NCBI GenBank assembly: GCA_000750105.3
Contig: JPHH03000005.1
Location: 248,001 to 312,000, forward strand
DNA from: Tolypocladium sp. Sup5 PDA-1
Lineage: Eukaryota; Ascomycota; Sordariomycetes; Hypocreales; Ophiocordycipitaceae
Length of the DNA stretch: 64,000 nucleotides
Direction: 5' to 3'
Of this stretch, positions 18,885 to 31,913 are shown piece after piece. The first letter of the stretch is position 1; each line of letters starts with the position of its first letter. The notes beneath the pieces were generated by a model. The model was not told the origin of the DNA and searched no databases. It saw only the letters and a program-made list of their open reading frames with translations. The translations under genes were made by a program, and so were the position numbers.

Positions 18885-20919
18885 GGTAGGTGCGTTGCTC
18901 GGAGTCGCTGATATTGTTCGTAGTTGCTCGCAGCGGTCGCTGTTGGCGTTATTGCTCAAAGTTGCTGCAATGCCTCTACATCACCGTCCTCGCTCACCTC
19001 ACGTCAAACAACACGCAGACACAGCCTCCCAAGCATCATCCACGGGCCACCACCAACCGTACTTATACACGCCCACCTCCCGTGCCCATCAGCCGCTCTG
19101 CCTAGCCACTGCGCACAACACGCTGCGGCTTACCGCCTCCCTGTACCACCACCCAAGAAGGCACACGCACCGGTTGGGGTAACCCGCCAGGGGTCAGCCC
19201 CAGCGTGGTTGATGGCGCTTATACATGACGGGGTGTTTGTTACTCCACGGCTTGCGTGCTGCTGCGAGCCTGCGACTGCGTTACAGAGCGAGGTGGGCTC
19301 ATGCGATACCCACCCAGCGTGAATTTCGTAAACACGCGCTCACGATGCTGCCAAAAGACGATAGATCAGAGAGGCGCAGGCAACCGGCAATCAACCCGAG
19401 GCCCGCATCAAACGCTCGCTCAGACTTCCCCAGGAGGGCTGCAGGCTGTGGCGCTGTCAGCCCTACGGCATGCGAGCGGGGCGGGCAACGAGGCGTAATG
19501 CAACGGACGATCCTGGGCATCGATAGCCAGTGGCTGGAACAAGGCGATCCGTCTTCAACACCGTATTAGGCTCCTGTTGCGGCTTGTGCCGTCTTCAGCC
19601 TCACATCGCCATGTCCATACATGTGGGTCGGACGGTCTGGTCCCTACGTCACACACATTTCCTCACGTCCACGGGCTTGGGTACTTCATGTGATATTGAA
19701 TCTTCTGCCACTCTCCACTCAGCAATGTAGTCATGTACAGCTTTGCCCAATCCATCATCCGTCCGCGTCTGTCTCCTTCCACTCACTCGCTCCCTACTAC
19801 TCCAGCAACCGCGCGCGCCAGCGACCTTCGAGCCAGGCGGGAAAGGGCCAGCATCCCCTCCCCCGTGAATTTTCGTCCTCGTTTTCTGTTTCCTTTTTTG
19901 TTCCTTTCCTCGTCCCGCTAGTGTGTAGCATCGTGGGCGGAAGTGTCCTCCGTGCAGCTTCCGCCCTCTCAAACTGTCGTTTGCCTTCCAATGCTTCCAA
20001 ACGTCCTCGTATCCACCGCCGTGTTTAACGCGCCACACCCCGCCGTCCCGGTTGCAACTCAACTGCTCGAACCGCTGCTGCGGCGCGACCGGGGCGTCAC
20101 GACACGGTGAAACGCATATGCATCTCCCGCGGCAACACCCCCAGCCACGGCCGCACAGATGGGGTGCGCCGTTCCAGCTCAACACAACAACCTCAACACA
20201 CAGCCTCGCGGGGTATATCCATCGCCGGTGCCTTAATAAGTCTTTAGTCGTCAAGAAGAGCCACGTGACAGCGTCTGTCGGTCGTTTCAGTAGTACGTCG
20301 GTAATTTTCCCGGGTTTTCCAAAGTCATGTCGATGAAAGGTGTCGTAAGCGGAGGGGACTTGCCCAAGGACCCAGGGAGAGCCAAGGGTTCTGCCGCAGA
20401 ATTCGGTGGCCTCTGGCAGAAAAAATGCGGTATAAAATAGTGTGGTCGTGCTTCCCCCTTCCAAGCCACTCGTTCGTTCGTTTGCCTTGTCTGTCGTGTC
20501 TTGAGATGGGGTCGTGCAGAAAGAATTGTCGCCCTCGCTTCTTTTCGCTGTCATTCCAAACGCTGGGGGGCCCGTAGAGAGGAATAATGATATAAAAAAG
20601 ATGTGAGATGACCGGAGACGCCGTGTAAAGCCGATGTTCTGGGTAAAACGTAAGGGGCCATGCGTTGAAAATAAGAACGTTACTCAATGAAATGACGGAG
20701 GCGGCGTGCAGCGAGTTCACGCGTTGACGCCAGAATAAAGACTGGGGTAGCATAAAGTCAAAAAAAAAAAAAGCAGGCGAGATATAAGTCCGCAGCCATG
20801 CCCCTCAAAAGAGAGTCACAGCCTCGGTGGGGATCTGCCCTCCCGCACCCGCTACGCCGAGCCTGAGAAACTTGGCGAGGGAGCGGAGGAAACAGACGCA
20901 AGTCGATTTGTATCATTGT
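18885..20919. other. Intergenic between calpain and zinc-knuckle gene
   Basis: The calpain 5' side and the downstream end of the zinc-knuckle gene meet here. A 12-14 base A run lies at about 20760-20773. Open frames exist on both strands (one of about 300 codons without ATG support) but none has recognisable motifs. Confidence 0.5.
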
Positions 20920-21715
20920 TTATGCCACCGGGGCAATGGGAGCCACAGGAGCGGCCGCGACGTTGCTCAGGTCGACCTCGACAGGGATCTCGCCGTTGGC
21001 AACGTTCTTCTGGGGGCAGTCGCGGGAGATGTGGCCGGCCTCGCCGCACTGGTAGCAGGTCTTGCCGACGGTGTTGAGGGGGCCGCCGTTGGGGGCCGTG
21101 CAGTCCCGGGAGATGTGGCCCAGCTTGCCGCAAGCGTAGCACTTCATGGCCTGAGCCTGGCAGTCGCGGGCAAAGTGGTTGGGGCCGCCGCACTTGTAGC
21201 AGGTAGCCGGACGGGGGCCTCCGGCGAACGCGCCACGGCCGCCGAAGCCAGCAGCGTATCCGCCGCGGCCCATGGGGGCGCCACGGCCCATGGGGCCAAC
21301 GGGGTTGGGGCAAGCGCGCTGAGAGCGAGGCGTTAGTATTCCCACCGGGGGCTCATGCGTAGACGGATCAGCTGGCGGGCTCAAGACGTACAGCAAGGTG
21401 ACCGGGCTGGCCGCAGCTGTAACAGCGTCCGCTAGTGGGGTTTCCGGTCAGGCGGAGAGTCGGGCAGTCGGCCTGGACATGGCCAAGGCCCTGGCAGTGG
21501 TAGCACTGCTTGGCCTCAGTGGTGCGAGGGAGAGGGCAGCCGTTGGACTCGTGGCCGGGCTGCTTGCCTGGGGAGAGGTCAGAGAGACGAAGCCAAGCTT
21601 CAAGAAGGACGAGAGTCATACAGTTGTAGCAAAGGCGCTCGGCAGAGGAGCAGACCTCGGCGTAGTGGCCGACATTGCCACACTTGTAGCAGGCACGACG
21701 AGAGAGAGAAGACAT
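20920..21715 (-). CDS. gis2: Gis2/Byr3/CNBP-type zinc-knuckle protein (222 aa)
   Basis: Three exons: 21715-21622, 21567-21392 and 21318-20920, with introns of 54 and 73 bp in phase. The protein is built of seven CCHC knuckles: CYKCGNVGHYAEVC, CYNCKQPGHESNGC, CYHCQGLGHVQADC, CYSCGQPGHLARAC, CYKCGGPNHFARDC, CYACGKLGHISRDC and CYQCGEAGHISRDC. A Gly/Arg-rich linker (RGG and GRG repeats) lies between knuckles four and five. Two knuckles are completed only across splice junctions, which supports the model. Proteins of this type (yeast Gis2, fission yeast Byr3, human CNBP) bind single-stranded nucleic acid and act in mRNA translation and stress granules. Confidence 0.92.
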
Positions 21716-23741
21716 TGTGTCGTTTATGTAAGGTGTCTGCGACGATGGCCAGGTCAGCAACGCCTTGTCCAAGCGACGGTGTTTGCGTGTTTAGTGCAGT
21801 AGTCCATTATGCGCGCGTCGCCATGCTGATTGTCGTGTCAAACTGATGATGCCTGATCCTGAATGAAGATGTCGGCAACCGTCGTTCCAGTTGACCGAGC
21901 GCATCGCATATGTTGAAGATAGCCCCCAGTCGACTGCATTGTGGGCAGCAGCATGCAAGCGCCCCAAGCCGCCGGTAACATGCTGTGCGACATTCGAAGC
22001 GTCCTTCTAGAAGCGGTCCCCGGCCACCTGGCGCGTCGACGTTGGCTGCGGTTGCGCTCGCAAGATTCATTGGCGGCGCATCCCATGGCAAGGCGACAGG
22101 GCTGCACCCGGCAAACCGTGGCGCTACGCAGAGCGAAGTGCTGTACCGATCTGGTCGCAGTGCGGTGAATGCCTCGGCGACGAATGGCCCCGGCTCAAGG
22201 GGTAAACGTGGCCTCGCCAAGCACATCGACGGCCAAAGCATCGCCAACCCATCGTCGCTAGGCTTCGCCAAAGGACGCAATCAAGCCTCCGCATCGCCAT
22301 CGTGCCACAGGGGGACCCGCGCCACAGCCAGAATCTCGTGCGTCTCCATCATGTGGTTTCGTGGTAATCGCAGACGATATCGCCGTTGAGGACGGAACTC
22401 GTGGCGCATGCGCCTCCGAAAGCTTGAACGGCGACGAGGCTTCATCCACGAATCCACGCAGGCATCGGTAATTCGAACGGCAGCAGGCGGCGCGCGCGCA
22501 TCGCAGGACAGACACTCACAGCACCAGCGACGACAAAAGGGGTCAAAAACGCACCTGGTCCAGCGGATCCGAGTCGTCGGTAGCACCGAGGAAAAAAGGT
22601 TTAAGCGAATAAAGAGAAAAGAGGGAGATGGAAATCGGAATCTTCGTCGTTCACGATAAGATGGTCAAATCCTCCAACGGCGAACGTTCCACCAACGATT
22701 TCGATATTATCCGTATTTCAAGAAAGAGATTGGTATGGAAAACTTTCGGGAAGAGGAAAAATTTTCTCTCTCACGAGAATTATTTCGCGGGCGGCCGGGA
22801 AAAAGGGAGGGGATGGGGAGGGGGCGGCGAATGCGAAGGAACGATGGGGGTGGGATTGTGGAGCGCGCCGTGGTCAGTGGACGATGCGGTGCCGCTGGCG
22901 AGGTAGGAGGGCGCTAGCAGCAGCCGCTGGGCCTGTTACAGGTGCGTTCTTGCAGCTGACAGCCCAGCCGTGGAGGGCTGGAGTTTGGGCGAGCAGGCGG
23001 GTGGAAGTTGAAGTCGAGGTTGGTGGGCGGCGGTACCTGCTCTGTCCAGATGAAGGCAGGACGGCTACCTGTCTGGTACCTGCCTGGCCCAGAAGGGGAG
23101 GTGGGGCACTCGCACGAATACGCGAGATTCCAAGGTTCCCCTCCCGTACTGTGCCTTCTTGTTTCGGATTAGCGGAGCGCGGAGCGAGGTACCTCGCCTT
23201 GGCCGTAGCGCTGCATCTCATCTGCCTTGGAACCAGCCTCAGCTCCCAGCCAAAACCTTGTGTAAGCCTGGCTTGTGAAGACGGCGAGGCAAATGTCCAA
23301 TGCGCGAATATATGCCAATATTTTCATTGCATAACCCACACGTAGGGTAGCAACGATGCCTCGATTACTCACTGATCCGACGGGAAAGAGACGGTGCCCT
23401 GGACGCCAGGTAGGAGACATGGCATGACAGCCGAGGCTGCACAGACTGATGTGCAGCTTGGAGCATCGACTCGTTGAGGCGGGCACTATTGCGTACTAAC
23501 ATGCAATGCAAGGCCTAATCTCGAATGCCTATACGTCAAGTACGGAGTTCTCTCAAACCTGATTGATTTCATCGCTCATATCGCATCCTGTTGTCACATG
23601 TACTTCATACACCTCGCTCCGTTCCCAAACTAAAAACCTCTCGCATAAAACACACCCCAGCTTTCCATGATTTGTCCATCTTTTCGCTCGCCGAGTCCTC
23701 TGTTCTTTCTATACAGACTCCCGCCAATGCAACCGAGACGA
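21716..23741. other. Intergenic, no gene recognised
   Basis: Upstream region of the zinc-knuckle gene and downstream region of the membrane-protein gene. It has purine-rich stretches near 22600-22850. No splice-supported or motif-bearing frame was found. Confidence 0.5.
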
Positions 23742-25043
23742 CTACCGAGTAACCTCCGACGATCGAATCAACTGACTCTGCAGCGACCTCACCATGTCGG
23801 ATGAGTAAACCGAACTCGGCGGCGGAGCCACGGACCGCGGCCGCGCTTCCACCACGTACGATATCCCATCGTCAGAGGCATACGACGGCGGCCGCGGCCC
23901 CATCCGCGTCTCCGGTCGTGCCGTCGCGCCTTCCGCGCCTGCGTTGCGCTGCCAGAACAGCCTGTTCGGGTCCACTCTCTGCGCATCTCGTCAGCCGCTG
24001 AGCTTCAGCCCTCACTCTCTGCAGGTTCACTTACCACGCTCTCACGCCAGAGGCCGTACGCCGGGGGCTCCAGCTTCGCCGCCCCGCCCTCGATCCCCGC
24101 GGCCTCCTCGTCCCGCGCGAGCACCACGGGGATCGGCTTCGGCGGCACGACGTACCCGCCCGGGCCAAACATGTCCGGGACGCGGGTCCGGCGCCGCTGG
24201 CTGCGGTCCGGCTGGAAGACGAGCAGGCACAGCCGGATGATGCTGTAGCAAAAGAAGGCCGCCGCGGCGAGGATGACGAGGATGATCATGATGGTCAGCT
24301 CGCCCTGGCGGATGTTGCGCGTCAGGGTCAGGCCCAGGTCTGAGGCGTGTTAGTAGGGACAATTCGTTTCCGGGCCGTGAGGACTTACAGATTGCGACCA
24401 GGCTGCAGAGGAAGACGCCCGAGACAAAGGATATGAGGATCTGTGAGCGCACGCGCCGGGACTTGATCCACGGGAAGCAGAAGAGGAAGCGCTTCGGATG
24501 TGGCCTACTACCACTCTCCTCGTCTCCCTCATGAGTCGGTTCGTAGCTTTGGCCGCTCGCATCCGCGCTTGCGTCACTTGACACCGCGGGATCCGGGCCG
24601 CCGAAGGCCGTCATCTGAATCGGCGGATTGCTGCCGTCGTGCTGGACGTCAACCCTGTGTGTTGCCACGGGCTCCGGCGGAAGTGGCATATTGCCCTGGG
24701 GTAGTAAAGATGCCGCCGATGAAGGTGATGTCACCGACAGAGCCGGGATCTCGAGCTCACTGTAATGCGACGATGATATCGTCGGGGGTCCGTGGTTTAG
24801 TTCGGGCGACTTGGGGCCCTCGACACTGTGATTCCTGCGTCCGAATGCTCGCGACAGTGTGTTCAATCTCGGTAGATGCCTCCGCGTTCGCCTTTTGCTG
24901 GGGTTCTGTTGCTCCATCTCGACCTGCTGCGTCGCCGCCTGACCATGATCGGACTGCGGTTCACGAGCGTCTCGCCTGTCGCTCCGGGCCCTCGTGAGGA
25001 GGTCGGTCCGGAGCCTCTCCATCGTGCGCTCGCCAAGCGCCAT
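23742..25043 (-). CDS. Fungal membrane protein with two transmembrane helices (398 aa)
   Basis: Three exons: 25043-24389, 24339-24035 and 23978-23742; introns of 49 and 56 bp keep phase. The N-terminal 215 residues are polar, rich in Arg, Ser and Pro, and probably disordered. Two hydrophobic helices follow (ILISFVSGVFLCSLVAIYLG and the next one with MIILVILAAAAFFCYSIIRL). The C-terminal tail is cytosolic-looking, with PPKPIPVVL and the motif PPAYGLWRESVRVDPNRLFW, completed across the last splice junction. I know this tail motif from many fungal proteins of unknown function. The start is the first ATG in frame; the open frame runs on to a GTG at 25094, so an upstream exon is possible. Confidence 0.75.
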
Positions 25044-26860
25044 CTCTGCCTTGGTCCTCGGTAGTGGTCGTAGGCGGTGGTCAGCGCAGCCCACGTCGAT
25101 GTCAGTCCAGCTGCGGCGAGGTCGTGAGCTGAAAGTCGCAGACCTCTGGTCGCGCGCCCGGCTCGAGGGATTGCACCTCGCTCAGCCTCGTACCGATCCC
25201 TGTACGATACGTATCTCAATGTTCGTCGACAGGGAAGCGGAGCAATCAATTGTCTTGGTGGTCGAGGCCAGTGAGGTAATGGAAGGCAGGGAGACCAGAA
25301 AATAACCTTTACGGCCAACGCCGGACGCTCCGCGACCAGAATGAAGGCCGTTTGCAGAAGAATACGACACGAGGGATGACGAAAGGGTGAATAGTCCGCA
25401 CAAGAAATGAAAATCGAAATCCAGTCCAAAGCAGCCCGCTGTGAAGCAATAGTATCAGATCGCTCCTCTCGCCTCACTTGACGCAAGAGAGCGAACGGTG
25501 CCAGGAATCAAGGAGAGCAATGCCGCGACAGCTTGGCGCATCACGGGCGGACACGGTACCATATGCTTCCTTGACAGTTGACACCAATCTCGTTGGTCGT
25601 CAAACACACGACCTGCTGGCCCTGGGCCTGCGATGCGACCGCCAGAAACAGGCCCCCAGGAGGCGACTGCGCCAGCGTCTCAAGACCAACGTCGGCAGTG
25701 CCCAACACGAGGCCGCCGCCCATCCAATGCATCCATCTCGGGGGAGGGGGCGTGCATGCACAGCAGCAGAGCCGCCCCCTTACGGATTGATTGGGGGCAG
25801 CGGTAGCGACTCAGGCCGCTGCCAGGACGGATGTGACACGGTTGGCGTGTTGCATGAAGCATGATGCTGTTAAAGACTCGAGGGCCACTTACGCAGAGAA
25901 AGGGGGAGGGTTTGTGCTGACCAAGGATGATGGCTGGACACGGAGGGTGTGTGCGTGTTTCAGCATCCCTGCGGCGCTGGCGGCTGCGCTGGCTGTTGTT
26001 GACGGAAGCCCAGGCAGTTGATGCACCAGGACGCGAAGCTGCGTCTGCGATTCCAAAACCGTGACCGCGCCGTTCCGCATCCATCGCGAGCGGCTGGGCG
26101 CAGAGCCTGTAAATACTAAAATACATGCGTGATATGCATGCTTTTCGGCGATCGAGGGGGCGACAGCGGCAGCAACTGGTTCACGACGGAGGTCACATAA
26201 GGCACTTTTGGGTGCGCAGCAGGCGGCCGATCAGCGCGGTGCTGGCGCGTTTCGCGGCATCGTTGCAGATACCTCACACGGACGCTCTTCAGAGAATAAA
26301 TCAATTGCCCTCCCGTCGCCTGCCCTGTTCGGGTTCCGGCTGCAAAGGCCAGGCCTGCAGCTCAATGCGTTGGGGGTCACGAGTACATGAAGCCGCACCG
26401 CGCAGCCACCGACGACACGGGGGCACGATGTCCCAGCGCCGTTCAAACCTCAACGGCGTCCGTCGGCCCTAAATATAACCGCCAAGCTCCAGAGAGTCGA
26501 CGTGTTCGTGACAAGGTCCCTGAATCCTCGCATGTAGGGCCTTGTTCGGTTTGATCCTCCCGCGTCTTAGTCTTGCGTCAATCAGCTCTTCCGGCCTCCT
26601 GCATCCTAGATGACAGCCGCCAGAGGAAGCCCGTCGCTCACATCCAGCCCCACTGTCGCCGCTCAATGTCAAACGTGTCGGGCAACACGTCTGGCAGGTA
26701 TTATACACCGCTCTCACAAAGTGACATTTGCGGATATCTTGAACGCCGCCAATCACAGGACACGGGTAGGCCCCTGATGATAGTCTGCTTCCCGCGGCTG
26801 GACAAACCACCCGTGGCCCTCGTAGCTCGTTTCGTCGTCAATGCGGGAAGTGTCCCGTTC
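25044..26860. other. Intergenic, no gene recognised
   Basis: About 1.8 kb with only short frames on both strands and no family motif. It holds the 5' side of the membrane-protein gene and the 3' side of the WD40 gene. Confidence 0.5.
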
Positions 26861-28082
26861 TCACTTCAGTTCGCCGAGGAGCATCGTGCGGTCCGAGGAC
26901 GCGGAAAGTACTACAATGGTCAGTCCGGTAACAGCATCGCGGGGTTTCAGAGGTGTGCATCTCTTACGTATCGGTTCCTTGCCAGGTGCGAACTCGGCGC
27001 AGTTCACCGTACCCCTGTGGCCGGGGAGCTTGTACAGGAGCTTTCCCGTCTCGCTCGACCACACCATCGCTGTGCCATCTCCCGATCCAGCCGCAATCTT
27101 CTTGCCATCCGAGTCCCAGGAGGCGCCCAGGAGGTTCTTTTCAATCCCCATCGCCGCTCCATCAAACGTGCGAATGTGCCTCTCTGTTGGCGCAAAGGGG
27201 CGGATGTCCCAAGTTCTCACCGTCGCGTCCATGGCGTACGAGACGAGAGACTGCGAATCCGGCGACACTCTCAGGGACGTTATGGTGTCTGAGTGCCCCA
27301 GCATCGAATAGACCACCGACTTCTTTCGGAGATCCCAGACCCGAATGTCATTGTCAATTCCTCCGGAGAAGATTTCATTTCCAGCCTGGGAAATGGCAAC
27401 GGCCGTGATGGGAAAGTCGGTTTCGATATAGTCGACGGCATTCTTGGTTCTCGGGTCCCAGATTCCAATGGTCGAGTCATCGCTGCCGCTGATCAGAAGC
27501 TCCTCGCCACGTCGGCTGACATCCATGGTGTTGATAATCTCGTCGTGGCCAACGTATCGTCGAATCCGCGTTCCGGATGTGAGGTCCCAGCTGGCTAGGT
27601 GCATATCTGCAGACGCAGAGTACAGTATTTCCGAATCCCGCGACCACTGCAGATCCAGGATCGCGCCCTTGTGCCCGTTCAGCAGCCCGTAGTTTTCGCA
27701 GTCGCCGTACGTTCTCCAGAGCACTGGTGAGAGTTAGCATGAAGTAGGCACCTGTACAGACATCTATTGTCATACTGATGCTCCTGTCCATCGAGCCCGA
27801 AGCAATAAAGTTGCCCGTCGGGTCAAACTTGGCGGCAAAGATCTCCCCAGAGTGTCCAGTCAACTCCATGACCGGCGCCTGCAGGCCACTCGTCCGCGGG
27901 CCCTACAAGACAATCAGCTTCGTCCAGATAACTCCACGCAAACCACTTACTGCTTGCACCAGGGAGCTATTGGACGCATTGAGGCGGGCGAGAGCGCTAT
28001 CGGACGAGTTCACGTTCTGCCTCTTGACGAGCATCCGGGACGAGCCCGCATCGTCGTCTGCGGGGCGCTTCTCTGCCGACAT
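26861..28082 (-). CDS. U5 snRNP 40 kDa WD40 protein (SNRNP40 type, 354 aa)
   Basis: Four exons: 28082-27951, 27902-27776, 27723-26968 and 26910-26861, with introns of 48, 52 and 57 bp. The protein is a short polar leader followed by a seven-blade WD40 propeller. The family signature MELTGHSGEIFAAKFDP, then GNFIASGSMDRSIMLWRTYG (formed across intron 2) and NGHKGAILDLQWS, is that of the U5 snRNP 40 kDa protein that binds Prp8. Role: spliceosomal U5 particle, nucleus. It is divergent from bet3 with a shared 452 bp upstream region. Every junction restores conserved residues, and length matches the family. Confidence 0.94.
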
Positions 28083-28534
28083 GATGACGGAAACGGCTGA
28101 GTAAAGAGAGGTCGATATTCGAGTCGTCCGCGTCGGTTTTCGTGTGCCAGGAGTTTGAGAGGTGCACAGGCTGGTCTATCGCAATACTGTTCTTGGTTGT
28201 CTAGCGCGACGGAACTTTTCGAGGGAGCAAAGCAAGCTCCAGCCCGCCAAAGATGCGGAAGCCCCTCATTGGCTCTCGGACCGTTGGTTGTTCCTGGATC
28301 GGCAGTGTCCCACACCGTCATCCGACCCCGACATGGTGCATCTGGGGTTCAACCTTCAGGACACATGCAAGATACCTGACCTGTTGACGTCGAGCTGCGT
28401 TTGCAGAAATCCAACGAAACACGCTTCGTCGCGGCAACTGATATTCGAGTTGTGATTAAGAGGCACCCGAACGGCTTCGTCAGTCCCCGCATCTCGACCC
28501 TCCCGCAGCTACAGCTGCGCCGGAACACACTGCG
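28083..28534. promoter_or_regulatory. Divergent promoter region of U5-40K and bet3
   Basis: The 452 bp between the two start codons must carry both promoters. No TATA box or clear operator was recognised, as usual for housekeeping genes. Confidence 0.6.
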
Positions 28535-29275
28535 ATGGCGGCCAGCAAGGCCTCGCGCGTGGGCGAAGAGTATGTCGCCAACCTGCGGTGTGCTTTGCCG
28601 TAGAATAACCTCTGACTGTGAACAGGATCTGGAAGTGAGCGAGCTCCACCGCCGCGAGCCTCGTGCCGAATCTAACCCCGAATCCAGAACCCGCATCGAC
28701 AAGGTCAACGCCGAGCTAGTGACGCTGACATACGGCACAATCGTCGCGCAATTATGCAAGGACTTTGAGAGCGACTACGCAGAGGTGAACCGGCAGCTAG
28801 ACAAGATGGGCTACAACATCGGGCTACGGCTCATCGAAGACTACCTCGCCAAGTCGAATACGATGAAGCGATGTTCCAACTTTCGCGAGACGGCCGACAT
28901 GATAGCGCGAGTACGTGTACCACCGCTTTGTCGTATCGGTATCCCTTGCTGACTGTTTGGCAGGTCGGATTCAAGATATTCCTAAACATCACGCCGCAAG
29001 TGACCAACTGGACAAACGACAACAACCAGTTCTCCCTAGTGTTTGACGAGAACCCGTTCGCCGACTTTGTGGAGCTTCCAGACGACGGCCGAGCGCAGGA
29101 CGAGCTCTGGTACTCGAACATCTTGTGCGGGGTCTTGAGGGGTTCTCTCGAGATGGTCCAGATGCAGGTGGAGGCTCACTTTATCAGCGACGTCCTGCGG
29201 GGCAACGATACCACCGAGATGAGGGTCTCATTAATACGCTACATTGACGACGAGCTGCCTCCAGAAGACGATTGA
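28535..29275 (+). CDS. bet3: TRAPP complex subunit Bet3/TRAPPC3 (192 aa)
   Basis: Four exons: 28535-28569, 28626-28634, 28688-28910 and 28964-29275, with introns of 56, 53 and 53 bp. Exon 2 is only 9 nt (gatctggaa). Using it restores the family N-terminus GEEIWKTRIDKVNAELVTLT, which no other reading gives. The rest shows the Bet3 fold signature (TYGTIVAQLCKDF, MGYNIGLRLIEDYLAKS, VGFKIFLNITP), and the length fits the 190-residue family. Bet3 is a core subunit of TRAPP, the GEF/tethering complex for Ypt1/Rab1 in ER-Golgi traffic. Skipping the micro-exon loses residues EIWK or shifts the frame, so splicing fidelity matters for this gene. Confidence 0.94.
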
Positions 29276-31913
29276 GCTTAGGAGGAGCAGCGCATGACAA
29301 GCTCGATTCAGATGGTGGCCGAGAACGACGCGGGATGGCAAGCATTCTAGGCCCAAATAGTGCATAGTTTCGTCGAAAGGGAATATCCAGCCTAGAGCTA
29401 TGGTGGATTCTGGCCTCCCGTGGGAACGAGCGATGGCAATATTTACGCGCCATATTGGGACCGGGGGTCTGAAACGAAGGCTCTTGGCTTCGTGTACGAA
29501 GGCTCTTGGCCTCGTGTACGAAGTACGAAGGTGTATAGGGGTAGATGAAGCCACAGGCGAGGCAAGCCTCAAGATAGAACTGCTCACCAAGCTCCCAATG
29601 ACATTCCGAAAACATGGTCTTGTTTTGCTTTGACTGGTACGTGCAGATGTGGGATTTGTAGGCCTGAGCATGTATTTACAAGCTCAAGCACAAGCCGTGA
29701 CGGAACAGAGTAGTTTGTCTTGCGCCGCCTGGGCGACTGATGACGGCTGTGATAGGATAATACCCATTGCTACCCACATTTTGTCACTTGAAACGATGTA
29801 GCTTCCTATCTCCACCTCCCTCACAACCGCCTACCCTGGACAAGGGTATCCGTGTAAGTCACGATGCTGCATGGGTTGGCAATTCAACTGGCGCTCAAGC
29901 GACATCTGGGACGGGGAATATTTAAACTCGCTCACAGCTGTATTGGTGTCTCACCAGTCCCGGCGTCGTCATCAGGCCAGTGTCCAAGAATTGTGGGCAG
30001 ATGTAATAGAGTGACGAGCAGCGGAATCATCTGATGCCAGCATCACGTCACACATGTGCGCTCAGTGAGTCAAACTCTCATTGTCACTCCATGTCGGCAG
30101 TTTGTCTGCCTGCCTTGATTTCTGTCTTGCTGCTCAGAACTCGCTGTGGCCTGTATGTACATGCACGACGACTGGATGGGCGTCTGCATGGTTTACTCGA
30201 GGTCTACCTGCGCAGCGCATGTGCATTCAACAGACTAACTCTAGAAGAAATATTTACCAAAAGCCATAATAGAGTATCCCTCGATTCTTGGATACATGAA
30301 AATGAAAGTCTGAAATGATGGAGCATGCCTGAGATGTTCTCCGGGCTCGACTTACACGCTGCTCAGGGTCACCCCATTCGAGCTTCCGAATCAGTCTACG
30401 GAGTATAGTGCTTGCCCTTGAATATAAGGCTCTAGCTCAAGCAAGCGGAATAGTGGCAGTGTCTCCTGAGAATTCATGATACGGAGAGTAAAGAGTGAAT
30501 GACCTGGCCTCGCAATACATTACAACCAACACGAAGTACTTCGTAGCTGAACTAGACTGCGCAACGGGGTGGCTCAGCAACATTCAACGCCGTCAACAAA
30601 TAATCTGCAGCTCAATTTTTGCCTCTGATGCCAGTAAGCTCTGATGCAACACCCTCTGCTCCATCAAAGAACGTAGCGGTGTCGTCACTGGGCACACGCG
30701 AGTCTGAGGTAATGGCATCAACGCAACGGCATTTGAGTGTCGGTACATGGTTGTTGTACTGTGCCGTGATTGGGTGGTCCTTGCCTGAGGCAGGAAACCG
30801 CAGGTAGGGCGGGCCCAGAAATACGCGGCTGGTCTGAGGCATACGCTCGCGTGGCCTGGCAAGGTGGTCCCCCCAAATCGCTCCAAAACCCAGCGGCAGC
30901 CCCCCCGAAAAAGGATCGTCTCGCTGGGAATTGTGTCTGGCGGGGCCAAGCAGCATTTTCTCGCCAGTGCGGGGGCGGCTTGCGCACGGTGGTCCGCGAC
31001 GAGGTGCGCTGTGCGAGGCCGTGTGAGGCCGTGAAAGTCCGTGTGCGAAAAGACTATCCGTACTGTATCCTGGCCGCAATTCGCAACACGCTGCGTGCCA
31101 CTCTGCACCGTGTGACGTAGGTTTGCTGCACTTCTCGTGCGCTCCTTTCCGCTCGCACGGTACGAGGCTCGTAGCAGCCAACCTTGCCTTGTCTTGGGAC
31201 CATGCCATGCCGCTCGTTGCTTCATCTGCCTCCACAGCCTAATCTACTAATGTCCATCGCGACAATTGTCTCCACGGCCCAGCGCGAGTGCTGACGGAGA
31301 CGCAGACCCCGACAAGGACGACGAGGCTCGACTGAGTGCGCAGCGACGACGTCTCTTGCTGCACCGCGAGGCCCCGACCCAGAGGCGCTGCTGGCGACCG
31401 TAACGTTCCAGTTGGTTGCGCTCGCTCTGCTGAAGCGAAGCGGCGGTGGTGTTTAGTGCTGAGGCATCTCTGAGGTGCACCGCTACAGAGTGTGCGCTCT
31501 CTGTCCCAGCCCCCAGCACCGCAGCGGCAGCAACTCTGCATCCGCAACCCATCCGCTTTCTCTCTCATCTGCCACCACCCTCTCTTTTACTATCACCCCA
31601 AACCGGCCACGGAGCGCATCCGACCCGGCGCTATTTTTCCTTTCTCCTCCGACGGCTGCCTCTGCAACGTCCGACGCCTGCTCCGACCTCCCATTTGTTT
31701 CCGCCGACGCCCGCGACGAGCCACGTCCGATCGACTCGTGCACCGCCGCGTCGACTGACCGGATCGCCCCCCTCGTTACGGCCACGCCGGCTCGCCCTGT
31801 AGCGCTCCCGCGTTGCTGGCACCCGACGCCCAGGCTTCCGACCGCGAGGCAGATTTTCGCTCGCGCACCCGACGCTCAATCGTCGCTCCCGGCATAACCA
31901 CGCCGCCGCTGCC
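29276..31913. other. Intergenic and long 5' leader of som1
   Basis: A 2.6 kb gap. It holds a short tandem repeat near 29474 and, from about 31440 to 31913, a C/T-rich leader upstream of the som1 ATG. Open frames on both strands lack motifs. Long upstream regions are common for fungal developmental regulators. Confidence 0.5.
29474..29523. repeat. 22 bp imperfect tandem repeat, 2.3 copies
   Basis: acgaaggctcttggcttcgtgt (29474-29495) is repeated with one change at 29496-29517, followed by acgaag. It lies about 200 bp downstream of the bet3 stop. Confidence 0.75.

Noticed and set aside
19649..20554. 301-codon minus-strand frame
   Set aside because: No recognisable motif, no intron signals and odd composition; it lies in a long intergenic region and is most likely chance.
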